DNA from: Kaistia defluvii
GTDB lineage: Bacteria; Pseudomonadota; Alphaproteobacteria; Rhizobiales; Kaistiaceae
DNA: 64,000 bases
Assembly (NCBI RefSeq): GCF_026343955.1
Contig: NZ_JAPKNI010000007.1
Coordinates: 153,781 to 217,780, forward strand
Direction of reading: 5' to 3'
Position 1 is the stretch's first letter, and each line of letters opens with the position of its first letter. Positions 55,034 through 64,000 of the stretch are shown here, piece by piece. The translations under genes and the position numbers were made by a program. A model generated the notes under the pieces. It searched no databases. It had not been told where the DNA came from and saw only the letters and a program-made list of their open reading frames with translations.

Positions 55034-56549
55034 GGAGGGCCTCCCCGCGCGGCTCGACGTCGAAATGCCGGACCATGCGGAAATCGAACACCTTGAGCCA
55101 GCAGAAGTCGACCGAGTCACCCTTGGCCCGGCTGAGGACGACGAGGTTCATGGTGCGCTGCGTCGGGCTGTCGAGCATGATGTTGATGCTGACCGGCTCG
55201 CCGGCCGCGACATCGCGCCAGCCGCTGAAATAGGCCGAGCGTCGGGCGGTTCCCTCGCGTTCGAGGATGGCGATTTCGGAGCGAAGATTGGCGGCGCTGG
55301 GCGCCAGCAGGAACCCGACGAGCGCCGGCTTGCCCTCGGCGTGATCGATGACGGCGCGGGCCGAGAAGCGGACCGTGCCCGGCGCCACGACATTCGCCAC
55401 CGCGCCGGCCGAAATGCCGGCTGGCAGCGGATGGCAGACGATCGCATCCTCATGCTCGAGGAAGCGGATGGTCTGGAAGTCCGGCACGATCGGACTGACG
55501 GAAACGTCGGCGACGGCACGAAGGGCCTCGAGCGGCAGACGATAGTCCTCGATGCGGCGCCCGCTGATCAGCGAGCTCGGCGCGATCGAGTTCGGCAGCG
55601 CTGTGGGGCGCACGCCGGGAATGCCTGAATAGATCTTGATGGCGAGCGGCCGGTGGTCGAGATCGCCATGCGGCGAGCGCGCCCGGGCGGCGTAGCGGTG
55701 GCTGGCGATGGGATGACCCAGCGACGGCGCCGGCGGCTCGGAGCCATTGGCGGAGATGCGAAGGCGAAGCGTGCGCGGGCTGCCGTCGCAGGCCTTGGGC
55801 AGCGAGAAGAAGTTCCAGTCTGCGGCGAGATCGGAAAAGGGCACGACCCATTCCGCGACGCCTTCGCCGTTCTCGACATAATCGAGGGTGACGACCACCT
55901 CCCCGCCACCTCGGGTCAGGTTGCGGAAGTGCAGCGCGAAGCCGCTCACGCCGAAGCTCGACACCGGCAGGAGCTGCTCGACCCAGCCATCGGTCATCAG
56001 CCGGCCGATGCCTTCGTCCTTCGGATCGACGAAGACGTCATGGGCAAAAATCTCGCTGGCCGGCTCCCAGTTGCGGGCGCGGAAAGCGTCCTCGAGCACG
56101 CGGAAATTTTCGAAAAGCGTTTCGCGCTCGCGCCGCAGCATGACGAGTTCCGTCGCCATGGTCCGGGCGTAGTTGGAAATGCGCCCGAGGCCGGATTCAA
56201 GCACGGTCTGGATCAGGGCGGCGACCCCGTCGACATCGCGGTCGATACGCAGGACCGGCGGCGCGGGGATGGTGGCCAGCCGGGCCAGCGCCTTGATGGC
56301 GGCCTCGACCTCGACGGCAGCAGCCGGCGAAGCGACGACGGCGAGCACGGGATAGACGTCGCGCATCGTGCCGTCGCTGCGGAAAAGCTCGTCCGTGAAG
56401 GTGACGATATGCGCCAGCGGACCCGAGGCCAGTTCGGCGCGGTCGCTGGCGCCCGCCAGCACCATCCGAAGCGTAGCCTTGGTTTGCGTGGGGAGAACCG
56501 GCTCGAACTGGCTCTTGATAGGTTTGTTCACGTCGTAGCGTCCGTTCAT
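55023..56549 (-). CDS. Uncharacterised 508-residue protein of the glycan operon (DUF6212-like)
   Basis: I do not recognise a characterised function; the sequence looks like the DUF6212 family found beside polysaccharide genes in Rhizobiales, but I am not sure. It starts with a Rossmann-like region (about 60-110), has a helix (GLGRISNYARTMATELVMLRR, about 123-143), then mostly beta strands to the end, including GFLLAPSAANLRSEIAIL. No signal peptide or membrane helix is visible. ATG 56549 is used; the frame opens at a TTG ten codons earlier. It is the first gene of the leftward pyruvyl transferase operon. Confidence 0.65.
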   Translation of the reverse strand: MNGRYDVNKPIKSQFEPVLPTQTKATLRMVLAGASDRAELASGPLAHIVTFTDELFRSDGTMRDVYPVLAVVASPAAAVEVEAAIKALARLATIPAPPVLRIDRDVDGVAALIQTVLESGLGRISNYARTMATELVMLRRERETLFENFRVLEDAFRARNWEPASEIFAHDVFVDPKDEGIGRLMTDGWVEQLLPVSSFGVSGFALHFRNLTRGGGEVVVTLDYVENGEGVAEWVVPFSDLAADWNFFSLPKACDGSPRTLRLRISANGSEPPAPSLGHPIASHRYAARARSPHGDLDHRPLAIKIYSGIPGVRPTALPNSIAPSSLISGRRIEDYRLPLEALRAVADVSVSPIVPDFQTIRFLEHEDAIVCHPLPAGISAGAVANVVAPGTVRFSARAVIDHAEGKPALVGFLLAPSAANLRSEIAILEREGTARRSAYFSGWRDVAAGEPVSINIMLDSPTQRTMNLVVLSRAKGDSVDFCWLKVFDFRMVRHFDVEPRGEALHVQ

Positions 56550-57249
56550 GCAGAGCAATCCAGTCAAAACCGCGACCAATACGATTAGACAATCTTGCTT
56601 GTTCTTCAGCTACGTCAACTAATATCGCTTCGTTTTGCACTGCACAACAATGAAGTCAATAAATATTCAATCCGACTCTTGATGATCATTGTTTCAAAAT
56701 TAGAAATTAAATCCGCCCGCCCCGGACTCTGGATACTCTGTCGACAGAACAATTTCGACGCGGAGCGAACTTTCTCATGATTGCATGGCTATAGGTCACG
56801 CGACGGCCGCAACGCGTCAGCGCCATTCCTTCGGCCTCGCGCGAAGGCGAACAGACCCGGCGCGGGTTTCCGGCGGGCCTGGGATAGGGCGCGGCCGAGC
56901 CCGTGGCCTCCCCGCTGGGATTCACGGGCGGGGCCAAGGCGGTATATTGGGAAGGGTCGGTCGGCCAAACTGCCGGCGAGGCAGCCTCGGGGCATGGGTG
57001 CGCCGGGCTGGGATCAAACAAAGCCGGAGCCGAGCGCATGCTGGCGCCCGGGGGCTGCCGGCAGCGGCCAACGCGGCGAGCGGCAATCTACCTAAAGGGC
57101 CGGATTGTGTGCCGAGGCCGTCAGGACGCCGGTCGGCACGCCGGCAAATATCGCCGGCGGGTGCGGGGGTCTATGCTTGAGCCCGGCATAACGATCGGCG
57201 AAGTCCGGCTTTGGCCGGGCTTCGTCGCGATCGGCGCGTTTGCCGCGAA
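56550..57249. other. 700-base gap: AT-rich promoter zone plus unexplained GC-rich stretch
   Basis: Positions 56550-56710 are strongly AT-rich and upstream of the leftward operon, so they probably carry its promoter. Positions 56780-57230 are GC-rich with open frames on both strands, but these are low-complexity (Arg, Gly, Ala, Pro) and have no ribosome sites. CGAAGTCCGGC/GCCGGGCTTCG at 57199-57224 forms an 11-bp hairpin. I recognise no tRNA, tmRNA, RNase P RNA or SRP RNA here. Confidence 0.45.
57199..57224. terminator. Hairpin near the end of the small membrane protein gene
   Basis: CGAAGTCCGGC (57199-57209) pairs with GCCGGGCTTCG (57214-57224) through loop TTTG, with one G-U pair on the plus transcript and one mismatch on the minus transcript. 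It lies 26 bases past the stop of the leftward gene at 57250. Confidence 0.45.
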
Positions 57250-57495
57250 CTACTGGGGGCGCGGCAGGCTGGCGCGAACGTCCTCGCGGGTGAGCACGCC
57301 GGCGAGGATCGCGCCGAGCAAAGCACACACCACAAGGCCGAGACCGGCCCAGAACATCACGAAATAGGCACATCCGCCCGCGCTGCAGCCGACATTCACG
57401 ATCCGCTGCAACAGCATGCCGATGCCCACTCCGGTCCCCACTCCGACGATGCCGCCGAAGATCAGACCAAAAAAGGCCGCGAAAGCGATACGCAT
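57250..57495 (-). CDS. Small two-helix membrane protein
   Basis: This 81-residue protein has two hydrophobic helices. Residues about 2-33 are Gly-rich (FFGLIFGGIVGVGTGVGIGM), and residues about 42-68 read AYFVMFWAGLGLVVCALLG. Two Cys (NVGCSAGGCAYF) sit between them, on one side of the membrane. AGGAC lies before the ATG, and the amino acid composition is that of a real membrane protein rather than a shadow frame. I do not recognise the family. Confidence 0.65.
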   Translation of the reverse strand: MRIAFAAFFGLIFGGIVGVGTGVGIGMLLQRIVNVGCSAGGCAYFVMFWAGLGLVVCALLGAILAGVLTREDVRASLPRPQ

Positions 57496-57644
57496 GGTTT
57501 TGTCCTGAAACTGGAATCAATTCGCCGGTGAGGATTAGCATCGATCCGCGACCGTGCCTGTGTCCTCTGTCACGCAGTCTTGTTATAGCTGACGTTCATT
57601 TCCGATTGGTTGACGCGACCTTTCCGCGCGACGGGAGACTGTCC

Positions 57645-58289
57645 ATGTCCGAGATCCAGATCGACGTCGTCACCGACATCGTCTGCCCCTGGTGCTTCAT
57701 CGGCGTCGTGCGCCTGCACAAGGTTCTGGCCGACGCCGGAATCGAAGCTCGCATCCTGCATCATCCCTTCTTCCTGGATCCCGACGTGCCGCCGGAAGGC
57801 ATCGACGTTGCCGAGAAGCTGCGCAAGCGCTTTGGCGGCGACCCGGCCGCGATGTTCTCGCGGGTCGAAGCCGAGGCCCGCAAGAGTGGCATCCCGCTCG
57901 ATCTTTCGAAGCAACCGCGCCAGCGCCCCACAGCGGCGGCCCACACGCTGATCCGCCATGCGCTGGCCAAGGGCACGCAGGACGCGCTGGCAACGGCGCT
58001 GTTCGAAGCGCACTTCCTCCAGGCGCTCAACATCGCCGACCCGGACGTGCTGGCCGACATGGCAGCGCGGCACGGCTTCGCGGCCGACGAGGCGCGCCGC
58101 CTGGCTACCGATGCGACGGAACTGGACATCACCCGCCAGGAAGCGGCCGCGGCCGCCCAGGGCGGGATCAGCGGCGTGCCCTTCTTCGTTTTCAACCGAC
58201 GGCTTGCCCTGTCCGGCTGCCAGCCGGAAGATGTGTTCCACCAGGCGCTTGCGCAGGCTGCTTCCACGACTGCCGAGGCCGGCGCCTGA
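57645..58289 (+). CDS. DsbA-family oxidoreductase (FrnE/2-hydroxychromene isomerase-like)
   Basis: This 214-residue cytoplasmic protein of the DSBA/FrnE group starts IQIDVVTDIVCPWCFIGVVR. CPWC (about residues 12-15) is a redox-active thioredoxin-fold motif. The helical insertion covers about 60-150, and the cis-Pro region is GGISGVPFFVFNRRLALSGCQ (about 170-190). GGGAG lies eight bases before ATG 57645. It probably handles thiol exchange on small molecules or proteins. The VOC gene follows 31 bases later on the same strand. Confidence 0.88.
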   Translation: MSEIQIDVVTDIVCPWCFIGVVRLHKVLADAGIEARILHHPFFLDPDVPPEGIDVAEKLRKRFGGDPAAMFSRVEAEARKSGIPLDLSKQPRQRPTAAAHTLIRHALAKGTQDALATALFEAHFLQALNIADPDVLADMAARHGFAADEARRLATDATELDITRQEAAAAAQGGISGVPFFVFNRRLALSGCQPEDVFHQALAQAASTTAEAGA

Positions 58290-58320
58290 GCCCTGTCCGA
58301 AAAGCAAGAAGGCAATCCGC

Positions 58321-58740
58321 ATGGTCCGTACGTCCCACGTCTTTCCCGTGTTGCGCTATCGAAACCCGAAGGCGGCGATCGAGTTCCTGGTCAAGGGTTT
58401 CGGATTTCATGTCGCTGCCCTGCACGAAGGGGCGGACGGCGAGGTGGTGCATGCCGAATTGCGGTTCGGGGAGAGCATGGTCATGCTGGGCGGTTTCAGC
58501 CCCGAACTGGTTGCCAGCGGCCGGACGGCGAGCGGCGGGACCGGCGGCATCTATGTCTCCGTACGCTTCGTCGATGGCCATTACGACAGGGCGGTGGCCG
58601 CCGGCGCCAAGATCACGCGTCCACCGGAAGACATGGAATATGGATCGCGCGAATACTCCTGCCGCGACATAGAAGGCTATGAATGGTCCTTCGGCACCTA
58701 TGATCCGCTCGGCATCGACGGCAAGGTCGCGGACGCCTAG
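58321..58740 (+). CDS. VOC (glyoxalase/bleomycin resistance) superfamily protein
   Basis: This 139-residue protein has the paired beta-alpha-beta-beta-beta fold. VFPVLRYRNPKAAIEFLVKGFGF starts the first module, and GGIYVSVRFVDGHYDRAVAAGA starts the second, ending SCRDIEGYEWSFGTYDP. The His and Glu in VVHAELRF and the terminal EGYEWSF could bind a metal. GAAGG precedes ATG 58321. The substrate is unknown; it is probably co-transcribed with the DsbA-family gene. Confidence 0.87.
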   Translation: MVRTSHVFPVLRYRNPKAAIEFLVKGFGFHVAALHEGADGEVVHAELRFGESMVMLGGFSPELVASGRTASGGTGGIYVSVRFVDGHYDRAVAAGAKITRPPEDMEYGSREYSCRDIEGYEWSFGTYDPLGIDGKVADA

Positions 58741-58860
58741 CTTTCGGGGCAAAGACAGCCGCCCACTGTCTCGGCGGGACTGGCCGTCAAGGCCGGGGTC
58801 TCCTATTTCGAAGAAGTGACTTTCGTGCGCTCCGGCCAAACCTGGCGAAAGGAGTTCAGC

Positions 58861-59592
58861 ATGATGACTTCGAACCGGATACTTCCCCCCGCCCTTGTCG
58901 CGACGCTGCTGCAATTCGCCGGCCCGCCCGCCGTTCTGGCGGCGGGTCCTGCGCCTCTGACCGTCACGCTTCCGGATCTCGACCCGCAGGGGACACTGCC
59001 CGACGATTCGGCGCTTTGCCCACCCACCGCGACCAGTTCCATCCCGAGAGGACGCGATCAGAGTCCGACGGTCGCCTGGTCGAATGCGCCGGCTGAGACG
59101 CAATCCTTCGCGCTGATCATGACGGATCCCGATGTGCCCCTGGATTCGACGGTGCTGCATGGCCAGCGCCCCATCCCGGTCGACGCGCCAAGGGTGACGC
59201 GATACCATTGGGTGCTCTACAACATCCCGGCTACCCTGACGTCCCTGCCCGCCGGCGCGGATGGCGATGGCTTCGTACCGCATGGCAAGCCGGCGATCCG
59301 GACCGAGTGGGGCCAGCGCGGCGTCAACGCCAATACCTGGATGTTCGCTGGCAATCCCGGCTTGCGAGGAACCTATGCGGGCTATGACGGCCCGTGTCCG
59401 CCGGTCAACGACCTGAAGCCGCACAGCTACATCGTCACCGTTTATGCGCTGGACGTCGGGCACCTTGACGCCAGGCCGCTGATGGCGGGCCCTCAACTGC
59501 TGCAGGCCATGGAGGGGCATGTGCTGGCCAGGGGCCAGGCTGTGGGCCTCTACTCCCGCAACCCCGCCCTTCGGAAGACGGAGTCACAATAG
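58861..59592 (+). CDS. YbhB/YbcL-type PEBP-family protein, exported
   Basis: This 243-residue phosphatidylethanolamine-binding-protein relative has the family pocket sequences QSPTVAWSNAPAETQSFALIMTDPDVP (Asp-Pro-Asp) and RYHWVLYNIPATLTSLP (His near residue 121). A signal peptide covers about residues 1-28 (LPPALVATLLQFAGPPAVLAAG), so it is periplasmic. AAGGAG lies six bases before ATG 58861. Bacterial members have no settled function. It converges with the glycolipid-binding gene. Confidence 0.88.
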   Translation: MMTSNRILPPALVATLLQFAGPPAVLAAGPAPLTVTLPDLDPQGTLPDDSALCPPTATSSIPRGRDQSPTVAWSNAPAETQSFALIMTDPDVPLDSTVLHGQRPIPVDAPRVTRYHWVLYNIPATLTSLPAGADGDGFVPHGKPAIRTEWGQRGVNANTWMFAGNPGLRGTYAGYDGPCPPVNDLKPHSYIVTVYALDVGHLDARPLMAGPQLLQAMEGHVLARGQAVGLYSRNPALRKTESQ

Positions 59593-59629
59593 CCGGGTCC
59601 AGCCTGCCCGATCCTGAGATCGTTGAGCG

Positions 59630-60175
59630 CTAGGATACGCGGCGGAACAGGCCGGGGTAGAGCGTGATCAGGCCATTTTCCTCGGTCTCGATCTCGGCCC
59701 TGAACGTGCCGTCGACCGCCTCGTACAAATAGCGTCGCCCTGCCTCGAGACAGGTATAGCGCTGGCGGTCGACGGAGATCTCGAGATCGGGCAACCGGAC
59801 ATAGACCGCTGTGATCTCCTGCGACTCCCCCTCGGCGAGACCGAGCCGGCGGATCGCCAGCATATTGGTGACCGGGCTCGCCGAAAGATCGACATCACTG
59901 GCGCCGACCAATGCGGGCACGCGCTTGCCGTCGCTGTTGCGCCAGAGGCCATCACCCTCCGACTGCAGCGAGATCTGGGGACCGCCGACCACGGCAACGC
60001 GCGCCTCGGCGACCCGCCCATCGGGATGGCAGGTCAATTCATAGCGGGCAGCGAAGCGTGCTTCCCCGCCGGAGAGCAAGGCGCCTTCTGCCACGGCCCC
60101 CTTCGGCCGGTCGCTGAAGACCATATGCTCCAACCCCTCGCCGTCCCAGCTTTGCCAGCGAACCGCCTTGGACAT
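59630..60175 (-). CDS. Putative glycolipid-binding domain protein
   Basis: This 181-residue soluble protein matches the putative glycolipid-binding family (PF06475): WQSWDGEGLEHMVF at the start, ARYELTCHPDGRVAEARV, GDGLWRNSDG and DVDLSASPVTNMLAIRRL in the middle, and VYVRLPDLEISVDRQRYTCL. The fold is an all-beta lipid-carrier type barrel; the ligand is unknown. GGCGAGG precedes the ATG. It is 42 bases downstream of the gabD stop and could be read from the same transcript. Confidence 0.82.
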   Translation of the reverse strand: MSKAVRWQSWDGEGLEHMVFSDRPKGAVAEGALLSGGEARFAARYELTCHPDGRVAEARVAVVGGPQISLQSEGDGLWRNSDGKRVPALVGASDVDLSASPVTNMLAIRRLGLAEGESQEITAVYVRLPDLEISVDRQRYTCLEAGRRYLYEAVDGTFRAEIETEENGLITLYPGLFRRVS

Positions 60176-60217
60176 GTTGCCTCGCCTATCGCGTTGGGGT
60201 GCCCAGTGAAATCCGGC

Positions 60218-61690
<1,473 letters not shown>

Positions 61691-61823
61691 GGTGCTACTC
61701 CGTTACGTCGATTGGCCAATGGCTGCGGCCTGGAACCGTTCCATTCGCTGTCCGACGATAGCGCGGCGGCGTTCGGTTCGCCATGGAGCCCTCGCGGACG
61801 AGGGCAGCAGAACGGGATCGGGC

Positions 61824-63011
61824 ATGCGACCGTACCACGGCCTCACGACAGCCATCGCTCTCGCTGCCACCCTGCTCACGCTAGACACCGCCCAGGCCCA
61901 GACGATGACCCCACAAACCACGCTTGAATCTCTGCTGACGCCGGAGGGCCTGCCTGCCGATCGCTTCAGCCCATCTTTCCTCGCGCAGTTGCCCGTGACG
62001 CAGGTCCAGGGCGTGGTCGCAGGGCTGGTTGCCAAGCATGGCCCGTTACAGCGGATCGACCCGACCGGCGACGGCTTCACGCTGCGCTTCGGCAAGGCCA
62101 ACGTGCCGACCTCGATCACGCTGGACAAGGAGGGACGCATCATCGGCCTCTGGTTCGGCGCGGCGGAAACGCTGGGCTCGATCGCGGATCTCGCCGGCGA
62201 GATCCAGGCGCTCCCCGGCAGAACGGCGCTGCTCGTCGTCAGTGGCGGAAAGGACATCATTGCCCATGCGGCGGATCAACCGCTTGCGATCGGCTCGGCC
62301 GCCAAGCTGGCGGTTCTGGTCGCGGTCCAGAATGCGGTCGAGCAGGGCAGGCTGCGCTGGGATCAGGTCGTGCCGCTCGACCCCGCCTGGAAGTCACTGC
62401 CCTCCGGCCAGTTGCAGGATTGGCCGGACGGGACGCCGCTGACGCTCGCAACCCTCGCCAATCTGATGATCTCGGTCAGCGACAACACGGCGACCGACGC
62501 GCTGATCCGCATCGCCGGCCGCGAAGCGGTCGACGAGGTATCGCCGGCCAATGCACCCTTCCTGACGACGCGCGAGCTTTTCACGATGAAGACCACCGCC
62601 AAGGCGCCGATGCGCGCTGAATGGGCAGCAGGCGACACCGGAACGCGGCGCGCCCTTCTGGAGCGGATTGCCAGCGAGCCCCTGCCCCCGGCGGCCGCGA
62701 TCCTTTCCGACGTCACCCATGAAGTTGAATGGTTCTTCACCGCACGCGAACTCTGCCGACTGCTCGACCAGACGGCCGCGCTTCCGAGCGTCGCGATCAA
62801 TCCCGGCCTCGCCGACGCCAAGGCGTGGAAGTCCTTCGCCTACAAGGGCGGCTCGGAGATCGGCGTGCTCAACCTCTCGACCCGCGTCGTCGACAAGGCG
62901 GGCCTGGTTCACTGTGTCGTCGCAAGCTGGAACGATGATGCCCCGCTTGACGATGAGAAGCTGTTCGCGCCCTATCGGGGCATCCTCAATCGCCTCGCCG
63001 AGCGGGAGTAG
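61824..63011 (+). CDS. Class A beta-lactamase-like serine hydrolase, exported
   Basis: This 395-residue protein has a signal peptide at about residues 1-26 (GLTTAIALAATLLTL ... AQAQ). The serine-hydrolase motifs are SAAK (about residue 156, in IGSAAKLAVLVA), SDN in ISVSDNTATD (about 216) and KGG in AYKGGSEIG (about 342). A 110-residue N-terminal domain precedes the catalytic part, and true class A lactamases do not have this. It may be a penicillin-interactive or other hydrolase rather than a resistance enzyme. ATG 61824 is used. It is five bases upstream of aguB. Confidence 0.85.
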   Translation: MRPYHGLTTAIALAATLLTLDTAQAQTMTPQTTLESLLTPEGLPADRFSPSFLAQLPVTQVQGVVAGLVAKHGPLQRIDPTGDGFTLRFGKANVPTSITLDKEGRIIGLWFGAAETLGSIADLAGEIQALPGRTALLVVSGGKDIIAHAADQPLAIGSAAKLAVLVAVQNAVEQGRLRWDQVVPLDPAWKSLPSGQLQDWPDGTPLTLATLANLMISVSDNTATDALIRIAGREAVDEVSPANAPFLTTRELFTMKTTAKAPMRAEWAAGDTGTRRALLERIASEPLPPAAAILSDVTHEVEWFFTARELCRLLDQTAALPSVAINPGLADAKAWKSFAYKGGSEIGVLNLSTRVVDKAGLVHCVVASWNDDAPLDDEKLFAPYRGILNRLAERE

Positions 63012-63015
63012 AGCC

Positions 63016-63906
63016 ATGCGCCAGATAACCGTCGCCGCCACGCAGATGGAGTGCGACTGGGATCGCCCCGGCAATATCGCGCGGGCGGAGCGTCTGGTGC
63101 GGCAGGCGGCGGCCGAGGGCGCCAACATGGTGCTGATTCAGGAACTGTTCGAGACGCCCTATTTCTGCCAGGACCAGTTCCACGACCATTTCAACCTGGC
63201 GCATCCCTTCGAGGGCAACCCGCTGATCGCGCATTTCGCGGCCCTGGCGGCGGAACTCTCGGTGGTGCTGCCGGTCAGCTATTTCGAGCGCGCCGGCCAG
63301 ACAGCCTATAACAGCATCGCCATCGTCGATGCCGATGGCAGCGTGCTCGGCAACTACCGCAAGAGTCATATTCCGGACGGCCCCGGCTACACGGAGAAGT
63401 TCTATTTCTCGCCCGGCGATACCGGCTTTCGCGTCTGGCCGACCCGCTTCGGCAAGATCGGCGTCGGCATCTGCTGGGACCAGTGGTTCCCGGAATCTGC
63501 CCGCGCCATGGCGCTGGGCGGCGCAGAGATCCTGTTCTATCCAACCGCGATCGGCTCCGAGCCGCAGGATCCCTCGCTTGATTCCGCCGCCCACTGGCAA
63601 CGCGTCATGCAGGGCCATGCCGGCGCCAACCTGATGCCGCTGGTCGCCTCCAACCGGATCGGCACCGAGCGCGGCCTGAATGGCACCGAGATCACCTTCT
63701 ACGGCTCTTCCTTCATCGCCGACCCAACCGGCGCGAAGCTGGTGGAGGCCGACCGCGACAGCGAAAGCGTGCTGCTGGCCACCTTCGATCTCGACGCCAT
63801 CGCGCATCAGCGCCGCTCCTGGGGCGTGTTTCGCGATCGTCGCCCGGACCTCTACGGCGCGCTGACGACGCTGGACGGACGCCATCCCACCGCTGCGGGG
63901 CGCTGA
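63016..63906 (+). CDS. aguB: N-carbamoylputrescine amidase
   Basis: AguB hydrolyses N-carbamoylputrescine to putrescine, CO2 and ammonia in the agmatine route. The 296-residue nitrilase-superfamily enzyme has the catalytic triad: Glu in LIQELFETPYF (about 43), Lys in YRKSHIPDGPG (about 117) and Cys in GVGICWDQWFPE (about 155). The ETPYFCQ and YTEKFYFSPGD stretches are characteristic of AguB. The start codon follows the stop of the hydrolase gene by four bases (GAGCC between), so the two share a transcript. The usual agmatine deiminase is not in the window and may lie just beyond its right edge. Confidence 0.92.
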   Translation: MRQITVAATQMECDWDRPGNIARAERLVRQAAAEGANMVLIQELFETPYFCQDQFHDHFNLAHPFEGNPLIAHFAALAAELSVVLPVSYFERAGQTAYNSIAIVDADGSVLGNYRKSHIPDGPGYTEKFYFSPGDTGFRVWPTRFGKIGVGICWDQWFPESARAMALGGAEILFYPTAIGSEPQDPSLDSAAHWQRVMQGHAGANLMPLVASNRIGTERGLNGTEITFYGSSFIADPTGAKLVEADRDSESVLLATFDLDAIAHQRRSWGVFRDRRPDLYGALTTLDGRHPTAAGR

Positions 63907-63917
63907 ACCGAACGCGA

Positions 63918-63946
63918 CGCGGTCTTGCGGGACGGCATGGACCGCG
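63918..63946 (+). terminator. Possible hairpin after aguB
   Basis: CGCGGTC (63918-63924) and GACCGCG (63940-63946) make a 7-bp stem with a 15-base loop, 11 bases after the aguB stop. The large loop and lack of a T run make it weak; transcription may continue past the window edge. Confidence 0.3.
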
Positions 63947-64000
63947 CAGCCATACCGAAACGCTAGGCTCGGGACTCAATCACGCCCACCATATGATTGT

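Noticed and set aside
52385..55096. 903-residue plus-strand frame opposite the dual glycosyltransferase
   Set aside because: It has shadow composition and no domain pattern, while both GT domains are clear on the minus strand.
56780..57230. A structural RNA such as RNase P RNA, tmRNA or SRP RNA in the GC-rich gap
   Set aside because: None of the conserved core sequences of those RNAs is present.

Overview
The window is GC-rich DNA whose gene content points to an alphaproteobacterium, probably of the order Hyphomicrobiales (Rhizobiales). Pointers are an Omp25/31-like porin, a ThuA plus Gfo/Idh pair, a PdhS/PleC-like histidine kinase, divergent cobT and cobS, a PrsD/PrsE-like type I secretion pair and an LdtR-like MarR regulator. 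I cannot name the genus from the sequence alone. About 47 protein genes and one tRNA are supported. There is no rRNA, CRISPR array, integrase or complete insertion sequence.

Positions 1-30 kb are housekeeping and nutrient-use genes. In order they are: a porin cut by the window edge, tRNA-Val(CAC), a DHA2 drug exporter, a ThuA/Gfo-Idh sugar pair behind a perfect palindrome, and an ABC exporter with a possible leader peptide and folded leader RNA. Next come a leftward sugar isomerase-RpiR-ribokinase operon, a dienelactone hydrolase, a long sulfatase, small VOC and DJ-1/MarR genes, and rsgA. A GntR regulator then lies divergent from a BenE-MobA operon, followed by a polar amino acid uptake system without an ATPase gene, Lrp, a uracil-DNA glycosylase-like protein, a histidine kinase, cobT/cobS/DUF1289, a bile-acid-symporter-family protein and dusA.

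Positions 30-57 kb form a large surface-glycan region, mostly read leftward. It holds galE, three polysaccharide pyruvyl transferases, five to six glycosyltransferases (several with unusual extra domains), a methyltransferase, a membrane-anchored coiled-coil protein, a secreted glycoside hydrolase, an SGNH hydrolase and an uncharacterised 508-residue protein. In the middle sits a small protein made almost entirely of RTX calcium-binding repeats, next to a type I ABC exporter and its HlyD-type adaptor, with a MarR regulator divergent from them. No Wzx flippase, Wzy polymerase, Wza/Wzc or Wzm/Wzt is visible. The layout fits a glycosylated secreted RTX surface protein, or a glycan layer attached through it, but that is an inference.

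Positions 57-64 kb return to ordinary metabolism: a small membrane protein, a DsbA-family oxidoreductase, a VOC protein, a PEBP-family protein, a glycolipid-binding-domain protein, succinate-semialdehyde dehydrogenase, a class-A-beta-lactamase-like hydrolase and N-carbamoylputrescine amidase.
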